Shown: positions 57,367 through 64,000 of the stretch, one piece after another
How positions within the stretch are numbered: the stretch's first letter is position 1
Layout of the letters: the number at the start of each line of letters is the position of its first letter
NCBI RefSeq assembly: GCF_019457635.1
Contig: NZ_CP080412.1
Coordinates: 434,001-498,000 of the forward strand
Length of the DNA: 64,000 bases
From: Shewanella mangrovisoli
GTDB taxonomy: Bacteria; Pseudomonadota; Gammaproteobacteria; Enterobacterales; Shewanellaceae
Direction: 5' to 3'
The notes under the pieces: model-generated
The model's input: the letters and a program-made list of their open reading frames with translations, nothing else
Database searches by the model: none
What the model was told of the DNA's origin: nothing
Translations under genes and position numbers: made by a program

Positions 57367-58533
57367 CTAGAGGTTTACCGCTTGACGATAGCTTTGATTA
57401 GCGTTGCCCTGTTCGCCTAATTGCTCTTGAATACGAGCGAGTGCTAGCCAAGAGTCTTTACTCGGCGCAAGACGACACACATTCTGCCAGCAGGTTTTCG
57501 CTTCTTTCATGTCGCGGGTTTGTTGATACAACAGCGCTAAGCATTTTTGGTAATCAGCATTATTCTCATGGGTGATTTCATGCTTGAGTAATTGTTTGCG
57601 GATCTCTTCGTCATGGGCGGTGACTATTTGTGGTATCACTTCTAACAATGCCGATTCTGGCGAACTACGCAGCTTTTTCGAGAGTAATTTAAGCGCTTGG
57701 TCTTTGCGATTGAAGCGGCATAAGCCCATGGCGTAAATCGCTAAAAACTCAGACTGGTTACGCTCATCGCGTGAAAGCCATTGCCAGCATTGCTCTAGGG
57801 CGTCTTCCCCTTTAAGACTCGCTGTTTTTAACAGGGCACAATGGGTTTCAACGCTGAGTGCAGTTAACTTTGCATCATCTAGAATTTGGCGTTTCTTCAA
57901 GATTGGCAGCAATAACTTAAGCGCTTCCCAATCTTGTTGCGCCCGGTACAACTCTAGGGCGAGTTTCAGTACAGGGGCTTTGCTCTTGCTGGTTGGAGCT
58001 AACTTATCGAGTTCCGCTCTGGCTAAGGTTAATTCCCCTTGCTTGAGCAAGTAACGGGTACGAGTGGTTGCCACCGCATTGGCCGTCATAGGTTGGGCTT
58101 CTGCACGGGCAAGGTATTGATCTCGCTCGGCGATTTTATTTTGGTGTTGCGCGGCACGTGCTGCGGCTAACAAATTTAATGCGGGCAGTTCACCGTTGTC
58201 GGCCCCTTTAATCATGGCGCGTTCTGCCGCTGGCCAATCTTCTTCGGCAATGGCGAGTGCGCCGATGAGGGTGTGTTTTTTGGCGGAGCGGCGACGCCAA
58301 TGCTGCGGGATAAAACGGCTACGTAGCAGCAGATTAATCACAGTGATCACTAGCCATTCCAGTACTTGGAATAGGGCATAGAACACGATTAACATGATGA
58401 TCCCAAAGACTAAACTGGTCTCAAGTTGATAATCGCCAGCGGCAATATACACATAGCCAGTATTGCCGACAATCCAAGGGCTGATACACAGGCCTATTAA
58501 AATGATCCCAAGAAATATCAATGCCTTAATCAT
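57367..58533 (-). CDS. hemY: HemY, TPR-containing heme-operon membrane protein
   Basis: The 388-residue product has two N-terminal membrane helices (about 4-23 and 41-70) and then a long TPR-like helical region (about 85-385) with ALAIAEEDWPAAERAMIKGA. This is the gammaproteobacterial HemY family, of unproven function in heme synthesis and unrelated to Bacillus HemY oxidase. The start overlaps the hemX stop by four bases. It is the last gene of hemCDXY. Confidence 0.92.
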   Translation of the reverse strand: MIKALIFLGIILIGLCISPWIVGNTGYVYIAAGDYQLETSLVFGIIMLIVFYALFQVLEWLVITVINLLLRSRFIPQHWRRRSAKKHTLIGALAIAEEDWPAAERAMIKGADNGELPALNLLAAARAAQHQNKIAERDQYLARAEAQPMTANAVATTRTRYLLKQGELTLARAELDKLAPTSKSKAPVLKLALELYRAQQDWEALKLLLPILKKRQILDDAKLTALSVETHCALLKTASLKGEDALEQCWQWLSRDERNQSEFLAIYAMGLCRFNRKDQALKLLSKKLRSSPESALLEVIPQIVTAHDEEIRKQLLKHEITHENNADYQKCLALLYQQTRDMKEAKTCWQNVCRLAPSKDSWLALARIQEQLGEQGNANQSYRQAVNL

Positions 58534-59759
58534 AGCTGTGGTTCCTCTGAAGAGGTGAGTTCACCATAGCTGGTTAACTGTAATAACAGCGGTTTAGCGG
58601 CAAAGGATTTCAGGGTGATCGGGTCAAGCTCGAGTGTTGCCAACTTGTCGATTTCGGCAATCGCTTCACTAGTTTGATGGGCTTGAACATCAAAATAGGT
58701 TTGGATCCACTGGCGCGCCATCATCAGTGATTGATGATAAGCGGCTCTATCATAGCGATAGAGTGCCTGTTGCGCTTGCAGCAGTTTATGGCGCACATTC
58801 TCAACCAGATACCATTGTTGCTCCGGTGCGAGCAGGGCTGGCGCATCGGCGGTTCTGTGGCGAATGGTAATAAAATCTTGGGTCAACGCCTTCCAAGTTT
58901 TACTTAGATTGCTTTGCCAATCATTCAGATCGCCAGAAATGGCGGTATCTTCTGGAGCGCTTGCATCCGCATCGGCACGGTTTAGCGGTAATTTGTCGAG
59001 TTGATCGATTAAGGCATCGATTGCTAACACACTGCCTTCAATATCCGCACTCTTAATATTGGTGGTCGCGGCGATATCCCTGGCTAGTGCCTTACGGATT
59101 GGCAGTAAGGCTGGGTTGTTCATTGCGGCAATGGTTTCATCGGCGGACTTTAATAAGTCGGTCGCCGTGCGTGGATCTTTTTCGAGCCAAAGCTTACGCC
59201 CCGCCATGTTCACCAAATATTCGGCTTCCGAGGCCATCCAGTGAGTTGGGCTGCGCTGGGCCAGTTTATTTAATCTGTCCTGCAACTGACTCTGGTCTGT
59301 AGCGAGTTTAGCTAGCTCTTGGAAGGTTTTGGCATCGGACAGTTGTTGTTGCTCAAGCTGTGCAATGCGTTGATTCGGGGCGAGTAAAGCCTGCTGCAGC
59401 TGATCTTGTAGGGCTAGATTTTTCGTCTCTTGCAGTTGAAGCTGTTGCTGCATTTGTTGATACAGCAAATAGCCGCCACCTATGGTGCAAACGGTTAAGC
59501 CTAAGGCCAATAACACACCGAAACGAATGGCCCATGAACTGCGATTCACTTGCACCACTTGGCGAGTCGCTTGAGTCGATTCGGGTTTGCTTGCTTGCGG
59601 CTTAGTGTCGGCAGGTTTTGCTTCTTGTTCTTCGAGCTTATTTACCTGTGATTCAGAAGCTTGGGTCTGTGATGCAGCGTCATCGGTATTGACCGACGGA
59701 GCGAGAACTGGGGTAGCCTGTGACTCTGGGCTTTGGGCGTCGTGCTTGTTGTTATCCAT
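58530..59759 (-). CDS. hemX: HemX, inner-membrane protein of the heme operon
   Basis: The 409-residue protein has a long, Gln/Ala/Lys-rich cytoplasmic N-terminus (1-75), a membrane helix (about 79-101), a coiled coil (QQMQQQLQLQETKNLALQDQ) and a periplasmic helical domain. It matches the HemX family, often labelled uroporphyrin-III C-methyltransferase, but without the SAM-methylase motifs; that activity is doubtful. It lies 60 bases after hemD. Confidence 0.9.
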   Translation of the reverse strand: MDNNKHDAQSPESQATPVLAPSVNTDDAASQTQASESQVNKLEEQEAKPADTKPQASKPESTQATRQVVQVNRSSWAIRFGVLLALGLTVCTIGGGYLLYQQMQQQLQLQETKNLALQDQLQQALLAPNQRIAQLEQQQLSDAKTFQELAKLATDQSQLQDRLNKLAQRSPTHWMASEAEYLVNMAGRKLWLEKDPRTATDLLKSADETIAAMNNPALLPIRKALARDIAATTNIKSADIEGSVLAIDALIDQLDKLPLNRADADASAPEDTAISGDLNDWQSNLSKTWKALTQDFITIRHRTADAPALLAPEQQWYLVENVRHKLLQAQQALYRYDRAAYHQSLMMARQWIQTYFDVQAHQTSEAIAEIDKLATLELDPITLKSFAAKPLLLQLTSYGELTSSEEPQL

Positions 59760-59819
59760 TTAACAGTCCTTAAAATCATGCTACTGCCGAAATTCGAGTA
59801 AAATCGGGCTAAATAGCGC

Positions 59820-60560
59820 TTAGAGTTTAAGGGCGTTTAGCACGGCTTTGCTGTTGGCGGCATTGGCATTGGTGACTTGGGTTATACCAAAGGCATGAGC
59901 TTGAGCTTCTACTCGGTTACTGGGGACTATGATATGACATGAGCGCAGCCATGCAAATAACTCTTTTGGCACTAAATTAATCAGATTATCCAGTACTTCA
60001 CCACTCGTTACGACGATAGTATCTATCCCAAAGTCACGCCAGTGTTGGCTAACCGCTGCGCCATCGAGCGGCGGGCAAGCGCGTTGATAGACTTCCCAAT
60101 AGCGCACCTTCGCGCCTCTGGCTCTTAGTTGCTCGGCGAGGGCTTCACGACCACCGACACCACGAATGATAGTGATATGTTTGCCTTGGATATGTTGTAG
60201 CTGAGGCAATGTCAGCAAGCCTTCCGTTTGCTGGCAATCATCCGGTGCTTCGAGAGCCTCAATTCCCTTCTCTTGCAGCGCTTCCCAAGTTGCATGACCC
60301 ACGGCGAAATAAGGCACGCTTGGCCAGTCTTTAACTTGGGCAGTATCGACTTTAAACGCTGCATCAGCAAAGCTCACCGCATTAGCGCTGATACAGATAA
60401 CCATATCGACATGGGCTAGGGGATGCGAAGTGTCAGGCGGCAGAGGAGGCGTGGCCTCAACACAGAGGAGTGGGGTAACGCAGTGGTCGATACCTTTTTC
60501 AGTTAAGGCATCGACCATGGACTGATTGCGCCCCTCGGGGCGCGTCAGTAAGACTTTCAT
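59820..60560 (-). CDS. hemD: Uroporphyrinogen-III synthase
   Basis: HemD closes and inverts ring D of hydroxymethylbilane to give uroporphyrinogen III. The 246-residue product starts [19 protein letters not shown], with [11 protein letters not shown] and [13 protein letters not shown] in the family's pattern. The start at ATG 60560 is four bases after the hemC stop. A longer open frame inside hemC (to 60638) is rejected because the conserved LLTRP begins right after this Met. Confidence 0.94.
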   Translation of the reverse strand: MKVLLTRPEGRNQSMVDALTEKGIDHCVTPLLCVEATPPLPPDTSHPLAHVDMVICISANAVSFADAAFKVDTAQVKDWPSVPYFAVGHATWEALQEKGIEALEAPDDCQQTEGLLTLPQLQHIQGKHITIIRGVGGREALAEQLRARGAKVRYWEVYQRACPPLDGAAVSQHWRDFGIDTIVVTSGEVLDNLINLVPKELFAWLRSCHIIVPSNRVEAQAHAFGITQVTNANAANSKAVLNALKL

Positions 60561-60564
60561 CGTC

Positions 60565-61497
60565 TTAGGCTTTTGCGTAAACAGCGTCGAGGATGCTTTT
60601 AGCGCCTTTGCTGAGCAGCTCTTCTGCAAGGGCAACACCGAGTTGCGTCGCTTCGGTCTTTGGACCTGTGATCACGCCTTCGATGATTTCGCTACCATCG
60701 GGATTACCCACGAGGCCGCGCAGAGTCATTTCATCACCGTGGATTTCGGCAAAGGCACCAATAGGTACTTGGCAGCCACCTTCGAGGCGAGTATTCATGG
60801 CGCGCTCGGCAATCACGCGGTAGCGAGTCTCTAAGTGCTCTAAAGGAGCTAAAAGCGCTTTTACGCGTGCATCGTTAGTGCGGCACTCGATACCGACAGC
60901 GCCTTGACCGTTGGCGGGTAAGGATTCTTCCGCAGAGATAAAGCTGGCAATGCGCTCTGATAACTTCAGGCGAATTAAACCTGCAGCAGCAAGGATAATC
61001 GCATCGTATTCGCCGTTATCGAGTTTCGCGAGGCGAGTCCCCACGTTGCCGCGCAGATCTTTGATAATCAGATCTGGGCGTGAGGCGCGCAGTTGGCACT
61101 GACGGCGTAGGCTTGAGGTGCCGACTGTGGCGCCAAGTGGCAGTTCACTGATTGACTTATACAGGTTAGACACAAAGGCATCGCGCGGATCTTCACGTTC
61201 ACAAATCACTTCCAGCCCTAAGCCTTCGGGGAAATCCACTGGCACGTCTTTCATTGAGTGCACTGCGATATCGGCTTGGTCTTCCAGCATGGCGACTTCG
61301 AGTTCTTTTACAAACAAGCCTTTACCGCCAACCTTAGCTAATGGGGTGTCTAAGATAACATCGCCCTTAGTGCTCATTGGCAATAGCTCCACCACGATAC
61401 CTGGGTGAACGCGTTCTAATTCTGCTTTAACAAATTCAGCTTGCCACATGGCCAGCGGACTCTTGCGGGTAGCGATACGTATGCGGTTTTCAGACAT
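60565..61497 (-). CDS. hemC: Hydroxymethylbilane synthase (porphobilinogen deaminase)
   Basis: HemC polymerises four porphobilinogens into hydroxymethylbilane. The 310-residue protein begins [20 protein letters not shown] and contains [32 protein letters not shown] and the dipyrromethane-cofactor Cys in [13 protein letters not shown]. It is the first gene of hemCDXY and is divergent from cyaA with about 200 bp between, as in E. coli. Confidence 0.97.
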   Translation of the reverse strand: MSENRIRIATRKSPLAMWQAEFVKAELERVHPGIVVELLPMSTKGDVILDTPLAKVGGKGLFVKELEVAMLEDQADIAVHSMKDVPVDFPEGLGLEVICEREDPRDAFVSNLYKSISELPLGATVGTSSLRRQCQLRASRPDLIIKDLRGNVGTRLAKLDNGEYDAIILAAAGLIRLKLSERIASFISAEESLPANGQGAVGIECRTNDARVKALLAPLEHLETRYRVIAERAMNTRLEGGCQVPIGAFAEIHGDEMTLRGLVGNPDGSEIIEGVITGPKTEATQLGVALAEELLSKGAKSILDAVYAKA

Positions 61498-61607
61498 GCC
61501 TAGTTTCCATCCGAGATCTTAGTTGCGCCAATGCTAACATTGGCTATTCGTGAATGTAAGGAAGCCGTATCGATTCTTTGAAGTCGGCGGTGTTCTAAAT
61601 GGTCAAA

Positions 61608-61629
61608 AAGTGTGATGGAGTTCTCATTT
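61608..61629 (+). promoter_or_regulatory. Putative CRP site upstream of cyaA
   Basis: TGTGA (61611-61615), six bases, TCTCA (61622-61626), flanked by AAG and TTT. It matches the CRP half-sites TGTGA-N6-TCACA with one mismatch. It lies about 75 bases before the cyaA start, and cyaA is repressed by CRP-cAMP in E. coli. Confidence 0.55.
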
Positions 61630-61699
61630 AGTTGCTCAGCTTTGCAAAAGTGTTAACATGAGCACACTTCTTACTCGTGCTTGAGCGTCGTTTTCTTGG

Positions 61700-64000
61700 A
61701 TGGATCAACAAGGTCAATTTCCTGATATCGCAGAAAGACTTAATCAAGTTCGTATCGCACGAGCTTTAGCCTTGTTGTCGCCGCTGCAAAAGCATTTGTT
61801 CCGTTTAATCCCCTTTCTTATTCAGCAGAATAGCGTTCAGTATCCTGGCTTTGTTGACCCCAATACCCCAAGTGGCATTCAAGGCTATAGCCCAGACTCA
61901 TTTGAGGCGCAGGCCTGCGATGTGTTTAAGCTCCCCTTTAGCGCCAGCGAGGCTGAAAATCCGGCTTTTGAAGGGGTCTATACCATGGGCAGTACGGCCA
62001 GTTTTGGTCAGAATGCCAAGAGCGATGTGGATGTATGGTTAGTGCACCATGCACAGCTATGTGATGACGACTTAGCCTCAATCAAATTAAAAACCGAGCG
62101 CTTAACCGCTTGGTTTGCTGAGTATCAATTTGAGGTGAACTTTTACTTGGTTCACCCGCAACAATTTTGTGGCGATATGTCGCAGCGTTCGGGTTGCCAA
62201 TCGTCGATGGCCCATGAACACAGCGGCAGCACACAACATTGGCTATTGTTGGAGGAGTTTTACCGTAGCCAAATTCGGTTAGCGGGTAAAACCATTGCAT
62301 GGTGGCCCGATGCCAAGCTCAATCCTGAGCTATTGTATCTAGGTAATGTGCACGAGCTGCCGGCGAGTGAGTACTTTGGGGCGTCGCTATGGCAGCTCTA
62401 TAAAGGCCTCAATAAACCCCATAAGGCCTTAATAAAAGTACTGCTACTGGAAGCCTATGCGAGTGAATATCCCCATTCGCAACTGTTGTGCGACAGGTTG
62501 TGGCAAAAGACCTTAGCGGGCGATTTCTCTACCTCTAACGATGCCTATTACGCGATCTATGAGGTCATCGAGGCTTACCTGTTAAAACAGAATGATAATC
62601 GTCGACTCGAGATTGTACGCCGCTGTTTTTATCTCAAATGTGGCGTGTATTTGAGTGTTGCGGACCAAGGCAAAGACTGGCGCTACGCCAAAATGCAAAA
62701 GCTCGTGCAAGAATGGCAGTGGCCCGACAGCTTGATTTCGACCTTAGATGACTGTGAGCATTGGCACAGCGGACAACTGAACTGGTTCAATGAGCAGCTC
62801 AACGAGTTGCTGCTGGCGAGTTACCAGACGCTGCTGCGCTTCGCCTCGACCCATGAGTTGAACGAGGGACTCAGGATTGAAGAGCTGGGGATGCTCACCC
62901 GCAAGCTGCACACTTACTTCAGCCAAGATGAAGACCAAATCGCTAAGTTAAACCTGCTTTGGAGCCGCTCGGTCGCCGAATCTGAAGTGACCATGGTGTC
63001 TAGCACCAAGGAAAACCAATACTACCTCTACCGCCAGGGGCCAAAGCCGCAAAATCTGTTGGGTGAATCGGCGATCTGCAAGGGAAAAACCCCCTCGGCA
63101 TTGATGATCTGGGCTTGCTTGAATGGTGTGTCGACGCCAGAAACCAAATGGTACGAGTTTGGCCAGAGTAAGGTTAAGTCTCGGCGCTTAACCGAGGCAT
63201 CAAGGCGACTGCTTAACTTTATCGACCACGACTGGCGGGTATCGAAACTCGACCTATGCCAGCCTTGGCATTTTAGAAAGCTTATTTTTGTACTTAATCT
63301 CGACTGCGACCCTACCGTCCACTGGCACGGGCAGGAGATGATGGTAGATGTGATGAATGCCAACGTGTTTTCATTGGGCCGTAAGAAGGAAAATATGCTC
63401 GGCGCCCTCGATGCCATCTGTCTCAATAGTTGGGGAGAGTGGCAATGCCACCGTTTTGAGGGCGAAACCGCGGTGTTACAGGCGCTATCGTTTGTCACCC
63501 CGGGATTAAGGCGAGCGACCCATCCAGTGGATATGGATGTGATTAGCTGCTCGCAAAAACTCAGACCTCAGCTTAAGTTAGCGGTGAAAAACCTGCTGAA
63601 ACAAACCGTGCGCCTCTGTCAACAGGTGCAACAATCGAGCACCTTAGTGCAGCCGCTGCAAATCAGCCATACCCGTTATGGGATCTTCTTTAATCCCTTG
63701 GGGATGGCGTATCAGGATTTGAGCGATGCCAAATCCTTCTATCAGCAGCTGTCACGCAGTCATCTAGTGCAATTGCCTCGGCCCGAGTTGGGCGACGATC
63801 CCTTTTCGAGTATGCCGAAAATTATTCAGAACTTTGCGGCTAAGGGAGCGATTCAATATTTCTTACGGCAGCGGCCCGAAAGCTTGGACGTGTTTATTCT
63901 CGATGAAGATAATCAGCTTAGCCATTATGTGCAGCCGGGCTCGAATATGGTGGAGTTGGTCAACAAAGTGAGTCATCACTATGTGTTTGATGAGTATTAT
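61700..64000 (+). CDS. cyaA: Adenylate cyclase class I (3' end outside window)
   Basis: Makes cAMP for CRP. The frame is open from ATG 61700 (MDQQGQFPDIAERLNQVRIA) to the window end, 767 codons. E. coli CyaA has 848 residues, so about 80 are missing on the right. Family features: GVYTMGSTASFGQNAKSDVD, where Ser and the two Asp form the nucleotidyltransferase site; EYFGASLWQLYKGLNKPHKA, a class I signature; RLEIVRRCFYLKCGVYLS; and YLYRQGPKPQNL. The N-terminal half is catalytic, the C-terminal half regulatory. It is divergent from hemC. Confidence 0.95.
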   Translation, partial: MDQQGQFPDIAERLNQVRIARALALLSPLQKHLFRLIPFLIQQNSVQYPGFVDPNTPSGIQGYSPDSFEAQACDVFKLPFSASEAENPAFEGVYTMGSTASFGQNAKSDVDVWLVHHAQLCDDDLASIKLKTERLTAWFAEYQFEVNFYLVHPQQFCGDMSQRSGCQSSMAHEHSGSTQHWLLLEEFYRSQIRLAGKTIAWWPDAKLNPELLYLGNVHELPASEYFGASLWQLYKGLNKPHKALIKVLLLEAYASEYPHSQLLCDRLWQKTLAGDFSTSNDAYYAIYEVIEAYLLKQNDNRRLEIVRRCFYLKCGVYLSVADQGKDWRYAKMQKLVQEWQWPDSLISTLDDCEHWHSGQLNWFNEQLNELLLASYQTLLRFASTHELNEGLRIEELGMLTRKLHTYFSQDEDQIAKLNLLWSRSVAESEVTMVSSTKENQYYLYRQGPKPQNLLGESAICKGKTPSALMIWACLNGVSTPETKWYEFGQSKVKSRRLTEASRRLLNFIDHDWRVSKLDLCQPWHFRKLIFVLNLDCDPTVHWHGQEMMVDVMNANVFSLGRKKENMLGALDAICLNSWGEWQCHRFEGETAVLQALSFVTPGLRRATHPVDMDVISCSQKLRPQLKLAVKNLLKQTVRLCQQVQQSSTLVQPLQISHTRYGIFFNPLGMAYQDLSDAKSFYQQLSRSHLVQLPRPELGDDPFSSMPKIIQNFAAKGAIQYFLRQRPESLDVFILDEDNQLSHYVQPGSNMVELVNKVSHHYVFDEYY

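Overview
The window looks like chromosomal DNA of a Shewanella species. The gene content and order match what I remember of S. oneidensis MR-1: recG, ilvY/ilvC, ilvGMDA, rep, a tRNA cluster, the bpf biofilm cluster, hemYXDC and cyaA. This assignment comes from protein resemblance and synteny judged by eye; no search was run. Much of the backbone (ilv genes, rep, an Arg-His-Pro tRNA operon, hemCDXY, cyaA) is also the gene set of the 85-minute region of E. coli.

Layout. 1-9.4 kb: a DUF3014 membrane protein, recG, a periplasmic binding protein paired with a membrane diguanylate cyclase, a YkgJ-type cysteine-cluster protein, a family-3 solute-binding protein and a YtfL/PaeA-type CNNM-CBS protein. 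9.4-18.2 kb: branched-chain amino acid synthesis, with ilvY divergent from ilvC and then an attenuator-controlled ilvL-ilvG-ilvM-ilvD-ilvA operon that lacks ilvE. 18.2-28.3 kb: a class V aminotransferase, small lipoproteins, an AT-rich accessory patch bracketed by two inverted copies of a palindromic repeat (it holds an orphan Imm32-like gene and a collagen-like/PAN-like lipoprotein), then PAP2 phosphatase, creD, ycaQ, ubiK and several uncharacterised genes. 28.5-33.2 kb: rep and a GAF-GAF-GGDEF-EAL protein with a ruined EAL motif. 33.4-33.8 kb: tRNA-Arg, tRNA-His and two identical tRNA-Pro genes.

34.0-57.1 kb is a complete large-adhesin system on the minus strand. It comprises the giant RTX adhesin BpfA, its type I secretion system (ABC transporter with a C39-like domain, HlyD-type adaptor, TolC-type AggA), an OmpA-like lipoprotein, the periplasmic protease BpfG (LapG family) and the c-di-GMP receptor BpfD (LapD family). 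In the established Lap model, BpfD binds c-di-GMP and sequesters BpfG. When c-di-GMP falls, BpfG is freed and cuts the adhesin at a TAAG site near its N-terminus, releasing it from the surface. The TAAG site, the BpfG catalytic residues and the degenerate GGDEF/EAL motifs of BpfD are all visible here. Two other GGDEF proteins in the window could supply c-di-GMP.

The central part of bpfA holds 26 near-identical 327-bp repeats (109 residues each). As given, the reading frame is broken by about ten small indels inside this array. Several of them look like hybrids of two repeat variants, which suggests assembly or consensus error rather than a true pseudogene. 57.4-64 kb: hemC-hemD-hemX-hemY on the minus strand and, divergently, cyaA, which runs off the window end. 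I found no phage, insertion sequence, CRISPR array or clear new defence system. The most distinctive material is the adhesin repeat array and the repeat-bracketed accessory patch.
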